DNA of 57,957 nucleotides. Origin: Chlamydiota bacterium. Its GTDB lineage: Bacteria > Chlamydiota > Chlamydiia > Chlamydiales > JAAKFR01. Position numbers and translations under genes: made by a program. Positions 1 to 9,556 of the stretch are shown here, piece by piece (the first letter of the stretch is position 1; every line of letters begins with the position of its first letter). The notes under the pieces are model-generated. The model was not told the origin of the DNA, made no database searches, and saw only the letters and a list, made by a program, of their open reading frames with translations. Location: positions 1-57,957 of the forward strand of contig JAJFLY010000022.1 of NCBI GenBank assembly GCA_021772455.1. The letters are read 5' to 3'.

Positions 1-142
1 GAGTGTCGTCTTGTACGCCAAGGATTTTCAGCAGTTCTGAACTAACCACGTAAACTACAGTTGCATAAAGCTCCATACTATCCTCCATTTGGATTTGGTA
101 GGGCACTATAACAACAAGTTTAGGTAGCAATCAGGGTCTAAG
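1..142 (-). pseudogene. IS982-like transposase remnant (copy A), cut by the window edge
   Basis: On the minus strand this encodes the start of a small protein (Met-Glu-Leu-Tyr-Ala at about position 77 reading leftwards) nearly identical to the remnant at 48714-49027. The upstream end is a 28-base sequence (115-142) that recurs inverted at 1454-1481. The protein resembles the N-terminus of IS982-type transposases, but only about 25 codons lie inside the window, so whether the rest is intact cannot be seen. Family assignment is from motif memory and is moderate. Confidence 0.55.
115..142. repeat. Left copy of a 28-base inverted repeat (IS end)
   Basis: Bases 115-142 are the exact reverse complement of 1454-1481. 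A near-identical copy (one mismatch over 24 bases) sits at 49004-49027. In all three places it lies just upstream of a transposase-like reading frame, as expected for the terminal inverted repeat of an insertion sequence. Confidence 0.85.
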
Positions 143-161
143 AGGCTCTTCCTAATTTTTT

Positions 162-1340
162 TTATCGATCCTCTAAGACCAAATGTAGCTCTTTCCACGG
201 AAGAGCTGTTACAGTATCGGATAACTTCTGTGCTCGAGGTATGCGACAAATCACATAACCTCTAGAACTATTAGGATATTCTTCAACAAAAGCATGAACA
301 TGGCGTGCATCGCGGATGGTTGGGTTCTCCGTCCATTTTACTTCAACAGGCGTGTATTGATTCTCTCTCTCAACAATCCAGTCCACTTCAGCTCCTGCTT
401 GATCACGCCAAAATAGCAAGGAACTTTTCTGTGGAACGGTTCTCAGTAAACGTAATAATTCAAGACCTACCCATTGTTCGAACAGATCGCCCATGTATTT
501 GTCAGGAATATCTCGTCCTTCTCCAGCAGCGATTCGTCGAACACCTAGATCGTAGATCAAAAATTTGGGGGATTTAATCAATTTTTTACGCGTATGCGAC
601 TGAGAAAGAGCCTCAATCCTTTCAGCTACAAGACAATCAACCAGGATTTGGTAATACTCGCTAATGGTTTGATTGGCAACGCCAACATCTTGTGAGAGCT
701 TATGGAAATTGCTGATTGCCCCAGATTCAAGTGCGGCCAGTTTTAAAAAATTACCGAAGGCGCCGATATTCCTGACAAGCGCCTCTGAGCGAATCTCCTC
801 TTCTAAGTAGGTTGTAACATAGGAAAATAAATCCTCTTCCCTATTTTCTATAGATTTTTCGACAATAATTTGTGGGAGCGAGCCATAGAGAAGTAACTCT
901 TCAATAGAGGGAGAGAGTGAAGTCATTTCGCTAACAAGCAGTGGATCCATACGCAAGATAACGACACGTCCAGGAAGTAAGTTGGCATCTCCTTCACGTC
1001 TGAGTTTGCGTGCTGATGATCCCGTCAATATGAATTGCGCTATTTGTGAATCAATCAAGTCTTGGACAGCATCAAGCAGTGGGATGACCTTTTGAATTTC
1101 ATCGATAATCACAAGAGGGAATTCAGGAGTCATCGCCTCCACTTCACGAGTAAGTCGACCTGGATCCTTCTCGTATTTCTGGCGGGTCTCTGGTTGCGCC
1201 AGGTTAATAAAGAGGTCAGCATTGAGGCTTTTGACAAGGGTTGTTTTTCCGGTTTGGCGTGGACCGAGTAGTAATATACTCTTTCTTCTGCCTAGTGCTT
1301 TCTTGCAGCGATTCTCTATTTGCCTAGATATGAAGTTCAT
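162..1340 (-). CDS. AAA ATPase with DUF4143 domain
   Basis: A 392-residue protein of the common AAA_14 plus DUF4143 family. A Walker A motif (GPRQTGKT, about residues 26-33) and a Walker B-type segment (LVIIDEIQK, about residues 76-84) lie in the N-terminal ATPase domain. A sensor-like LTGSSARKL follows. The C-terminal half has the nuclease-like pattern of DUF4143, including DQAGAEVDW and PVEVKW. The cellular role of this family is not established; it is spread by horizontal transfer and is sometimes discussed with mobile elements or toxin-like systems. Here the gene lies alone between two inward-facing IS982-like ends, which fits acquisition as cargo. The ATG at 1340 gives the full family length. 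Confidence 0.85.
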   Translation of the reverse strand: MNFISRQIENRCKKALGRRKSILLLGPRQTGKTTLVKSLNADLFINLAQPETRQKYEKDPGRLTREVEAMTPEFPLVIIDEIQKVIPLLDAVQDLIDSQIAQFILTGSSARKLRREGDANLLPGRVVILRMDPLLVSEMTSLSPSIEELLLYGSLPQIIVEKSIENREEDLFSYVTTYLEEEIRSEALVRNIGAFGNFLKLAALESGAISNFHKLSQDVGVANQTISEYYQILVDCLVAERIEALSQSHTRKKLIKSPKFLIYDLGVRRIAAGEGRDIPDKYMGDLFEQWVGLELLRLLRTVPQKSSLLFWRDQAGAEVDWIVERENQYTPVEVKWTENPTIRDARHVHAFVEEYPNSSRGYVICRIPRAQKLSDTVTALPWKELHLVLEDR

Positions 1341-1453
1341 GTGAAATATACCTGGAATTTTTAATGTCTACATTAATTATACCGGATAATTTAGGATCAA
1401 GCTACTAAAAAGTTATTTTATTAGTGGGGGGCTCTCATCCTCGATAAAGCTGC

Positions 1454-1481
1454 TTAGACCCTGATTGCTACCTAAACTTGC
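1454..1481. repeat. Right copy of the 28-base inverted repeat (IS end)
   Basis: Exact reverse complement of 115-142. Here the repeat is fused directly to the middle of the transposase reading frame on the plus strand, so the remnant behind it has lost its 5' coding part. Confidence 0.85.
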
Positions 1482-1690
1482 TGTTGTGGCTGCAAAATTT
1501 TTTCACGGTAACTATGTGAAAACGAGATATTTTTGTAAGCGCCTCGGATTGTTTCCAGCAATCTTAAGCAACAGTCGACTCAACCGTCTTCTTCACAAAA
1601 TCCCCTGGACATGTTGGTCTGAGGGCTTTGCATCCTCATCACGTTTTCATTTGGTGCACTTTTGGTGCATTCAAATAAAACTTAAGTAGA
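1454..1690 (+). pseudogene. IS982-like transposase remnant (copy B), internally deleted
   Basis: After the inverted repeat the plus strand reads on into codons for AVVAAKFFHGNYVKTRYF and an SNSRLNRLLHKIPW segment, typical of the N-terminal region of IS982-type transposases, before degenerating and stopping at about 1689. Compared with the copy at 48714-49027, the part from the start codon to the VLTF segment is missing. The 1341-1453 stretch and the 1691-1846 stretch hold no gene I can support; the latter contains a 12-base inverted match (TGGTGCACTTTT near 1652 and its complement near 1784). Confidence 0.7.
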
Positions 1691-1846
1691 GAAAACACGA
1701 CTTTTGTCCGTATTGTCCCTTTTGTCCTAAAGAAGTGGTACATCGCAACAGAAGTGTTGCCAACTTTTGCGGACAAGTGCACAAAAAGTGCACCATTTGC
1801 ATTGAGGACAGCCACAACTATTGCTGTAACTGCCTTAGTATAAAGA

Positions 1847-1918
1847 CTCCGGATGTAGGATTCGAACCTACGACCAATGGATTAACAGTCCACTGCTCTA
1901 CCGCTGAGCTAATCCGGA
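1847..1918 (-). tRNA. tRNA-Asn (GTT)
   Basis: The reverse complement folds as a cloverleaf: acceptor TCCGGAT pairs with ATCCGGA, followed by discriminator G. The D-arm contains AGCTCAGCGGTAGAGC. The anticodon loop CTGTTAA gives anticodon GTT, and the T-arm is GTAGGTTCGAATCCTAC. CCA is not encoded. It lies next to the IS remnants and ATPase gene, so this tRNA may mark an integration-prone spot, although no attachment-site duplication was found. Confidence 0.97.
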
Positions 1919-1997
1919 ACAGAGTGCAAAATAGTACGACTGCACGGAATTAATTGCCAGAAAATCTTGTCTTGGGAAAGAGGTCTTAAACCCAAAG

Positions 1998-2744
1998 TTA
2001 CCAATAGGTGGTAACTTTGGCTTTGAGAAACTCATATATCTCCTGCCCCTTGCGGCGGATTGTCTCCACTCCTTCGATGGGTAATGTCGAAGTAACGCCC
2101 TCTACGATACCCATCGGCAACGCTCCCACTTCATCTAAGATAGCTTTCAGGTGGGTCTTGCTTGTGAGGCTTTGTAAAATCGTTTGGAAAATCACGTGTC
2201 CAAGCTGGGATAGCGTTAGAGCCCCTCTTTCTCCTAAATTTTCAAAGACTAAATAGGGAATGGAGGGGATTGAGATCTCTTTGCCGTTAGAACGGATGGC
2301 GCTGATACGCAGATTTAAAATAGTGAGCTTTTTCACGATAAATTTGCGCTCTCCTCCGCCGGAGGGGAGGCTACTGAGGAGGCGGGCCCAATTATTATCA
2401 GATCCTGAGCTGTTATAGAGCTCAAGGCCGATGGTTGGATTCTGGATCTTGATCCTCTCAATATGAATGATCTTCTTAAAGAGCTCAAAGGGGTCGATCT
2501 CGACCGCTATTAATCCTCCTTGGAAGGCGTAAGGGTAGGTCGATTGGCTTGGATTTACAATTTTTAAGCCTTCAATCGAGAGTTTTCCCCAGCCAAGATG
2601 AACATCTTCGATCGTCACCTTGGTATTGAGCCATTTGGAGAAAAAACGCTCCAGAGTGGAGATACGAGTCGACCACAGATACCCTCCACCCACAACGGCA
2701 ACGATGAGGACGACTAAAATAAGGAACTTGATGAGGCGAAACAT
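1998..2744 (-). CDS. Membrane-anchored AsmA-like protein, function unknown
   Basis: A protein of about 248 residues that starts with a strong hydrophobic anchor (residues about 4-25) immediately after MFRLIK. The rest is periplasmic in character, with alternating beta-type segments such as VTIEDVHLGWGKLSIEGLKI and VKKLTILNLRI. That pattern resembles the AsmA/DUF748 group, whose larger members act in outer-membrane lipid homeostasis; the link is inferred from pattern only. The start is uncertain: the ATG at 2744 puts the anchor at the N-terminus, while an AAAGGAG sits farther upstream, directly before an in-frame TTG at 2780. The tRNA-Asn lies downstream on the same strand. Confidence 0.6.
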   Translation of the reverse strand: MFRLIKFLILVVLIVAVVGGGYLWSTRISTLERFFSKWLNTKVTIEDVHLGWGKLSIEGLKIVNPSQSTYPYAFQGGLIAVEIDPFELFKKIIHIERIKIQNPTIGLELYNSSGSDNNWARLLSSLPSGGGERKFIVKKLTILNLRISAIRSNGKEISIPSIPYLVFENLGERGALTLSQLGHVIFQTILQSLTSKTHLKAILDEVGALPMGIVEGVTSTLPIEGVETIRRKGQEIYEFLKAKVTTYW

Positions 2745-2818
2745 GGGCTGAGAATGCCAAATAATTGCTTTCCAAGTCAATCTCCTTTGTCTCGCCTTAA
2801 CAAAGAAGTATTAATTAT

Positions 2819-2847
2819 TTGATATTTATAAACTATTGTGGTATAAT
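2819..2847 (+). promoter_or_regulatory. Strong sigma70-type promoter
   Basis: TTGATA (2819-2824), a 17-base spacer and a perfect TATAAT (2842-2847). Transcription would start near 2854, about 36 bases before the ATG at 2890. This is one of the best consensus promoters in the window. Confidence 0.7.
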
Positions 2848-2889
2848 GCTTTTTATTGGTTAATAAAATTCAATAAATAAGGTGTATTT

Positions 2890-3339
2890 ATGGCAGCTAG
2901 TATTCCAGGTAAATCGCCCAACTCGCGGTTTATGGAACACGCGATGAGCACATCAGAGGGGTTGGTCTCTTTTGCAAACAAGTTACCTGAAATGGCTAGT
3001 TTTGTGGTCACTCAGGAAGGATATTTTAGGGCGGAATTCAGTGGGGGTCATGTCGGACATGCAGCCCATATTTCTGATGATGAGTTGAATGAATCACTCA
3101 AGAATGTCTCTGTTCAGATAGAATTAGTTGTAAAGGGAAGATTTAATAACGGAAAGGTAGAGATCAAGTCTGGGATCAGCATTTCGAAGGGTAAGTTAAG
3201 CGTCAACTTGAAATCTGTTGAAGATAAAGAAAATGGTAAATTGCTAGTGAAGGCTGGTAGAATGTTTGTTTTGAATGCACAAAGAGAAATCACGCTAGAT
3301 GATATCAATTTTACGAATATCACCTGGGAAAAAGGCTAA
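2890..3339 (+). CDS. Small soluble protein of unknown function
   Basis: A 149-residue protein with no signal peptide and no membrane segment. The C-terminal two thirds look like beta strands with alternating charges (for example VKGRFNNGKVEIKSGISI), so a compact beta-rich fold is plausible. I do not recognise a family. The ATG at 2890 follows an AAGGTG ribosome site. The gene forms an isolated transcription unit with a near-consensus promoter 5' and a strong terminator hairpin immediately 3', which suggests high expression. It stands opposite groEL, which is convergent. Confidence 0.65.
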   Translation: MAASIPGKSPNSRFMEHAMSTSEGLVSFANKLPEMASFVVTQEGYFRAEFSGGHVGHAAHISDDELNESLKNVSVQIELVVKGRFNNGKVEIKSGISISKGKLSVNLKSVEDKENGKLLVKAGRMFVLNAQREITLDDINFTNITWEKG

Positions 3340-3341
3340 AA

Positions 3342-3369
3342 AAAAGCCCCTCGTTAAAGAGGGGCTTTT
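3342..3369. terminator. Bidirectional intrinsic terminator
   Basis: AAAAGCCCCTC (3342-3352), loop GTTAAA, then GAGGGGCTTTT (3359-3369): an 11-base-pair stem ending in an A/T tract on each strand. It can serve both the gene at 2890 (plus) and groEL (minus). Confidence 0.92.
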
Positions 3370-3382
3370 CTTTTGAACTAGA

Positions 3383-5032
<1,650 letters not shown>

Positions 5033-5341
5033 TTATTCAACAATTGCGATGATATCGTCGGCGCGTAGGATAACATACTCATCGCCGTCTAAAGTCACTT
5101 CCTGGCCGGAGTACTTCTCCATCAAAATTTGATCACTCACTTTTACCGGGAATGGAATGAGATTTCCGCTCTTGTCTTTTTTACCGGTTCCAATTGCGAC
5201 AACTTCCGCAGTCTCTTGTTTTTGCTTCGCTGAATCGGGAAGGATGATTCCTCCTTTTACTTGATTATCTGCTTCTAGACGCTTAACTAAAACTCTATCA
5301 CCTAAAGGTTTAAGTTTTGTTTGTGTGGCTTGTTCAGTCAT
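5033..5341 (-). CDS. groES: Co-chaperonin GroES
   Basis: A 102-residue co-chaperonin. KPLGDRVLVKR near the N-terminus, the mobile loop with GGIILPDSAK, and the C-terminal ILRADDIIAIVE are characteristic. The chosen ATG at 5341 has an AGGAG at a proper distance; a longer reading frame to 5410 adds 23 non-homologous residues and is rejected. It is the first gene of the groES-groEL operon, and the CIRCE element at 5417-5443 lies 76 bases upstream, indicating HrcA repression released by heat. Confidence 0.97.
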   Translation of the reverse strand: MTEQATQTKLKPLGDRVLVKRLEADNQVKGGIILPDSAKQKQETAEVVAIGTGKKDKSGNLIPFPVKVSDQILMEKYSGQEVTLDGDEYVILRADDIIAIVE

Positions 5342-5416
5342 GGTTTTTACTCCTAGTTCAAAAGGATTATTTTTGTGCACAAGGTTAGCAAAAATGGGGT
5401 TTTTGAACAATAGAAA

Positions 5417-5443
5417 TTAGCACTTTTTAGAGTTAAGTGCTAA
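5417..5443. promoter_or_regulatory. CIRCE operator (HrcA site)
   Basis: TTAGCACTT (5417-5425), a 9-base spacer, and AAGTGCTAA (5435-5443): a perfect 9+9 inverted repeat. It differs from the consensus TTAGCACTC-N9-GAGTGCTAA only at the innermost pair, and the change keeps the symmetry. It lies between pepF and groES, where the heat-shock repressor HrcA would bind. Confidence 0.95.
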
Positions 5444-5455
5444 TAAAGCGGTTTT

Positions 5456-7279
5456 TTAATCGGCAAGCGTCTCGAGCTCTGTGAGAAGGGAGTCAAATTT
5501 TCTGAGGGCCGCTTGAACAGGCTCGGGAGTGGTCATGTCGACGCCGGCGAGCTTTAGCAAATCGATTGGAAAGAGCGAACTTCCCCCGCTTAGGAAGGCG
5601 AGGTAGTTTTCGCGAGCCGTTTGGTCGCCGCTGAGTACTTTTTCTACAAGGCTTAGGGCGGCGCTGACACCGGTGGCATATTGATAGACGTAGAAGTTGT
5701 AATAAAAATGGGGAATACGCGCCCATTCTACTTGGATTTCTTCATCAATCGTTGCATCTGGCCCGAAATAGTCGACGTTCAATTGGAAATAGATTTCTTT
5801 TAGAAGAGTGGGGGTTAAGGGGGTTCCAGCTTCAACAAGCTCATGGATTTTCAATTCAAATTCCGCAAACATGGTCTGGCGGAAAAGGGTCGCACGAATA
5901 TCTTCCATTTTCTCGTTTATGAGGAAGAGCTTCTCTTCCTTTTTTTTGAAGCGCTTAAGAAGCAGTTGTGACAAGAGCTCTTCATTAAAGGTTGAGGCGA
6001 CCTCGGCAACAAAAATGGGATAGTGGGAGTAGTGATAAGCTTGGTTTGCTTTGCTTAAGTAAGAATGCATGCTATGGCCCGCTTCGTGGGCCAATGTGAA
6101 GGTATCGCGTAAAATCCCGCGGAAGTTCATCAGAATATAGGGAAAGCTATCGTAACAGCCGCTTGAATAGGCTCCTGAACGCTTATTTTTGTTTTCATAA
6201 CGATCGACCCAAAGTTCTTCTTTCAATCCTTTTTTAAGGGCTTTTTGGTATTCAGCTCCAAGAGGAGCAACCGATTCAATAATAGCCTCTTCTGCATCGC
6301 TGTAGGACATCTTGATGTCAACTTCTGGGACAAGGGGGACATACATGTCGTAGAGGTGTAGCTCAGGAAGCTGCAAGATTTTTTTGCGCAAACGGATATA
6401 ACGGTGGAGGGAGCCAAGTCCACCGCGCACGGTCTCAATAAGCGATCGGTAAACGGATACGGGGATTTTTTTAGAAAAAAGGGCGGCGTCCAAGCATGTT
6501 GGATAGTTGCGCGAAAGAGCGTTAAAATGGTGGTTTTGGACTTGGCCGGAAATCAGTTCGGCAAGGGTATTTTCAAACCCCTTAAATGTGCTCTGCATCT
6601 TTTTAAAGGCATTTTCGCGAAGCGTACGGTCGGGTGAGCGCAAGTACATTTGGTAGAGACCATGGGTGAGCTCAAGTTCTTTGCCTGCGCTATCGGTAAT
6701 TTTTCCAAACTTGATATCGGCGTTGTTAAGGGATGAGAAGGCTTTAGAGGCGGTTTGCATCGGCTTGCCTGCCATCGCAAGTAGTTCTTCTTTGTCGGCA
6801 CTTAGCGTATGAGGGCGCATTCGAACGATTTTCTCGATATGAAACCGGTAGTCGGCGAGTTCTGGGGATTTTAAGTAGTTATCAACAAGATCGGAGGGGA
6901 GCATCAAGAGTTCGGGCTCAATCCACGCGCTCTCTTGTTGAAAGTCAAAAAGCAGCGACATGATCCGCTGGTAAGAACTTTTATGGCGGTCGTCGGTTAT
7001 CTCTTCATCGTGGCGCAAGTGTGCGTAGGTGTGAAGTTTTTCCAACTCGCGCGATAGGGCGCAGGAGCGGTTCAGAACTTCTCGGACAACTGAGGTGCTC
7101 TCCTTCAATTTTCCGCGGTAGTTCGCTAGGCTGGGCCAATAAGGCTTTGTGGGTTGTTCACAAACGGCTTGAAACCCTTTTTCCCACTCTTCAAAGGTGG
7201 GATATAACGCCTCGACGTTCCACCTGTCTTCGGGAGAAATTTCGCTTCTAGGTTTTACGTGCTCAGTATCGGTTGACAT
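5456..7279 (-). CDS. pepF: Oligoendopeptidase F (M3B metallopeptidase)
   Basis: A 607-residue cytosolic zinc peptidase that degrades short oligopeptides. The zinc-binding HEAGH is at residues 398-402, with AHEAGHSMHSYLS around it; downstream glutamates in VAEVASTFNEELL supply the third ligand region expected for this family. Length matches PepF proteins. The ATG at 7279 (MSTDTEHV) is chosen because the upstream gene, ptsH, ends one base before it; the longer frame to 7381 would overlap ptsH. It precedes groES-groEL on the same strand. Confidence 0.96.
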   Translation of the reverse strand: MSTDTEHVKPRSEISPEDRWNVEALYPTFEEWEKGFQAVCEQPTKPYWPSLANYRGKLKESTSVVREVLNRSCALSRELEKLHTYAHLRHDEEITDDRHKSSYQRIMSLLFDFQQESAWIEPELLMLPSDLVDNYLKSPELADYRFHIEKIVRMRPHTLSADKEELLAMAGKPMQTASKAFSSLNNADIKFGKITDSAGKELELTHGLYQMYLRSPDRTLRENAFKKMQSTFKGFENTLAELISGQVQNHHFNALSRNYPTCLDAALFSKKIPVSVYRSLIETVRGGLGSLHRYIRLRKKILQLPELHLYDMYVPLVPEVDIKMSYSDAEEAIIESVAPLGAEYQKALKKGLKEELWVDRYENKNKRSGAYSSGCYDSFPYILMNFRGILRDTFTLAHEAGHSMHSYLSKANQAYHYSHYPIFVAEVASTFNEELLSQLLLKRFKKKEEKLFLINEKMEDIRATLFRQTMFAEFELKIHELVEAGTPLTPTLLKEIYFQLNVDYFGPDATIDEEIQVEWARIPHFYYNFYVYQYATGVSAALSLVEKVLSGDQTARENYLAFLSGGSSLFPIDLLKLAGVDMTTPEPVQAALRKFDSLLTELETLAD

Positions 7280-7280
7280 A

Positions 7281-7583
7281 TCAAAAATGGATGTAAAATT
7301 TATTTTGGGCAAGTTGGATGATCTCTTCGACGGCCTCAGAAGCATCTTCCCCTTCGGCTTCGACCTGGATACGTGATCCACGCGCGGCGGCCAAGGTGAG
7401 AATGCCTAAAAGAGACTTTGCGTTCACAACCAGGTCTTGATAAGTTAAGCTTATCTGCGCTCTAAAATGCGTTGCGCATTTTACAAGCTCGGTAGAGGGG
7501 CGAGTATGCAATCCCTTGTCATTGATGACAATGAAAAAACCTTTCGCAATTGTCGTCTTTTTATGCCTTTCTTTTGATAACAT
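7281..7583 (-). CDS. ptsH: HPr phosphocarrier protein
   Basis: A 100-residue HPr. The phospho-accepting histidine is His26 in KGLHTRPS, and the regulatory serine region NAKSLLG puts the HPr-kinase-type serine at 57. The usual Ala after the active His is Thr, a tolerated variation. HPr passes phosphate from enzyme I to PTS components or acts as a regulatory output; no other PTS gene is in the window. The gene ends one base before pepF. The ATG at 7583 has no visible ribosome site and lies in AACATATAT direct repeats (7579-7587 and 7595-7603). Confidence 0.9.
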   Translation of the reverse strand: MLSKERHKKTTIAKGFFIVINDKGLHTRPSTELVKCATHFRAQISLTYQDLVVNAKSLLGILTLAAARGSRIQVEAEGEDASEAVEEIIQLAQNKFYIHF

Positions 7584-7635
7584 ATATACGTCGTAACATA
7601 TATGAGACGAATCAAGCAATAAAAATTTTAAAGCA

Positions 7636-8055
7636 TTACTCTTCGTAGGGAATTGTTCGGTTGAGAACCTCTCGCGTGCAGAAGACAGGAACTTTATGGA
7701 GAAGAGCGAGCGTAATACAGTCGCTTGGACGGGCGTCAATTTCTACAATTTGTAGCACTTCACCCATTTGTTGTTCTAAAAAGAGGCGCGCAAAGTAGAT
7801 GGTGTCTTCTAAATCGTTAATCACAACTTGTTTAAGTTTGATTTCTAGGCCGCGGAAAATTTGGCTCATTAAATCATGTGTGTTGGGCCGCACCTTTTCC
7901 GTATCGGAGAGATAGAGCTGCATGGCCCTTCCACTTGCTGGATCGGTGTAGATGGCGAATTTCTTTCCTTCGGCTTCGAGCACTACACATGTGTAAGAGC
8001 GCGATTGCATCACTTTTTCAAATGTCGCGGGAACGAGTTCTATTGTCTCTTCCAT
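7636..8055 (-). CDS. DUF151 / bifunctional nuclease-family protein
   Basis: A 139-residue protein with family signatures: FAIYTDPASGRAMQLYLS in the N-terminal half and EIDARPSDCITLALLHKVPVF in the C-terminal half. Members are described as bifunctional DNase/RNase proteins in plants and as small cytosolic proteins of unclear role in bacteria. It is 6 bases downstream of rpiA and probably cotranscribed with it; ptsH follows after 52 bases. The function in this organism is not established by the sequence. Confidence 0.88.
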   Translation of the reverse strand: MEETIELVPATFEKVMQSRSYTCVVLEAEGKKFAIYTDPASGRAMQLYLSDTEKVRPNTHDLMSQIFRGLEIKLKQVVINDLEDTIYFARLFLEQQMGEVLQIVEIDARPSDCITLALLHKVPVFCTREVLNRTIPYEE

Positions 8056-8061
8056 ATTTCC

Positions 8062-8757
8062 TCAGGTAATAAAGTCTACAGTCCTATCCTTGCGCCCTAC
8101 TAGAACACGCAGAGGGAGGTTGAAAAAAAGGCCCGTTTCAACAACACCGGGCAGGTTGATAATCGTGTCATGGTCTTTTTCAGGCTCGGAAAAACGGGAG
8201 GGTGCGTGGATGTCGTAGATGTAGTTTCCATTATCGGTTAGGTAGATCGAGTCATCTTGTTTTTTACGCAAAGTGCCCATGTACCCAGCGCGGTTGATTT
8301 TGGTGATCGTTGCGTTGTATCCGAAGGGAATGATCTCAACGGGCAGCCCAAACTGGCCAAGCGTGTCGACCAACTTACTCTCATCGACAATAATGACCAT
8401 CTGCTTGCTTGTGCTGGCGATGATTTTTTCGCGTAATAGAGCGCCTCCGCCCCCTTTTATCAGGCGAAATTTAGAATCGACCTCATCGGCTCCATCGATT
8501 GTGAGATCAATGCTTGTGACAGCATCCATTGAACGAACGGGAATTCCTCCCGCTTTTGCTATATCTAACGAACGAACCGAGGAGGAGACGGCGGTAATTT
8601 TCAGACCGGCGCGGCAGCGTTCTATAAGGCTTTCGATAAAACAGGAGGCTGTTGAGCCTGTGCCAAGCCCGACAAGCATTCCCTCTTCGACAAGGGCGGC
8701 GGCTTTTTTTCCGGCCGCCTTTTTAAGTTCGTCTTGAGCTGACTGATTGAGTTTCAT
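8062..8757 (-). CDS. rpiA: Ribose-5-phosphate isomerase A
   Basis: A 231-residue enzyme that interconverts ribose-5-phosphate and ribulose-5-phosphate in the pentose phosphate pathway. Visible motifs are MLVGLGTGSTASCFIE (phosphate loop), DGADEVD (catalytic Asp region) and KGGGGALLREKI. Length is right for RpiA. The ATG at 8757 gives MKLNQSAQDEL; the upstream extension is not homologous. The gene is divergent from the NIF3-like gene at 8804, leaving 46 bases for both promoters. Confidence 0.97.
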   Translation of the reverse strand: MKLNQSAQDELKKAAGKKAAALVEEGMLVGLGTGSTASCFIESLIERCRAGLKITAVSSSVRSLDIAKAGGIPVRSMDAVTSIDLTIDGADEVDSKFRLIKGGGGALLREKIIASTSKQMVIIVDESKLVDTLGQFGLPVEIIPFGYNATITKINRAGYMGTLRKKQDDSIYLTDNGNYIYDIHAPSRFSEPEKDHDTIINLPGVVETGLFFNLPLRVLVGRKDRTVDFIT

Positions 8758-8803
8758 AAAAATCATGTATACTTTATGTTTATTTCTCACGTCAAGGATG
8801 GTT

Positions 8804-9556
8804 ATGCAATTACACGAGTTTTTTGAAAAATTAGATGCTTACTTAAATGTTGATCTCTTTAAAGATTATTGTCCAAATGGACTCCAGGTTGAAGGAAAGG
8901 GTGAGATCAGACGTGTCGCGACGGCTGTTTCGGCCAATTTACAGACAATTGAGGCAGCAGTAGAAAAAGGTGTCGACGCTCTTGTGGTTCACCACGGTAT
9001 GTTTTGGAGCGGCGATCCTTTTCCTGTTGTGGGGGCGAAAAAAAAGAAGCTTCAACTCCTTTTGGATCATGAGATTTCCTTGCTAGGCTACCATTTACCA
9101 CTCGATGCACACCAAGAGGTTGGGAATAACTGGAAAGCAGCAAGAGACTTGGGTTGGAGTGACCTAGAACCTTTTGGAGAATTTAATGGGATCAAAATAG
9201 GTGTGAAAGGGAATTTGCCCGAGCAACCGATTGAGACATTTGTGAAAACCGTTGAAAGTTTTTATGGACATTCAGCCGCGGCTGCTTTGGGTGGAAAAAA
9301 AACTGTGGCAAGCGCAGCGCTTGTTTCTGGCGGGGCGTATCGAGAACTTGCTTCTGCTGCAAAAGAGGGTGTCGACTGCTTTTTGACAGGAAATTTTGAT
9401 GAACCCGCTTGGGGAGTTGCTTATGAGGAAAAGATTCACTTCCTTGCTTTAGGACACTCGGCAACTGAGAAAATAGGCCCGCGGGCGCTTGCGGAGTTTA
9501 TGCGCCAAGAGTGGGGACTAGAGTCTCAATTTATCGATGTAGAAAATCCCTTCTAA
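8804..9556 (+). CDS. NIF3-like dinuclear metal-binding protein (YbgI family)
   Basis: A 250-residue protein of the NIF3/YbgI family (sometimes annotated GTP cyclohydrolase I type 2, a role that is not well supported). Metal-binding histidines are visible in LVVHHGMFW and in GYHLPLDAH, with a C-terminal LALGHSATEKIG matching the conserved GH motif. The ATG at 8804 follows AAGGA at 8-base spacing; an upstream extension to 8747 would run into rpiA. Its end overlaps the convergent gene at 9553 by 4 bases. Confidence 0.92.
   Translation: MQLHEFFEKLDAYLNVDLFKDYCPNGLQVEGKGEIRRVATAVSANLQTIEAAVEKGVDALVVHHGMFWSGDPFPVVGAKKKKLQLLLDHEISLLGYHLPLDAHQEVGNNWKAARDLGWSDLEPFGEFNGIKIGVKGNLPEQPIETFVKTVESFYGHSAAAALGGKKTVASAALVSGGAYRELASAAKEGVDCFLTGNFDEPAWGVAYEEKIHFLALGHSATEKIGPRALAEFMRQEWGLESQFIDVENPF

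Noticed and set aside
1847-1918. tRNA-Asn as an integration site with an attachment duplication
   Set aside because: I found no repeat of the tRNA 3' end elsewhere in the window and no integrase gene.
5342-5410. N-terminal extension of groES to an ATG at 5410
   Set aside because: The extra residues do not resemble GroES, and the ATG at 5341 has a proper AGGAG site.
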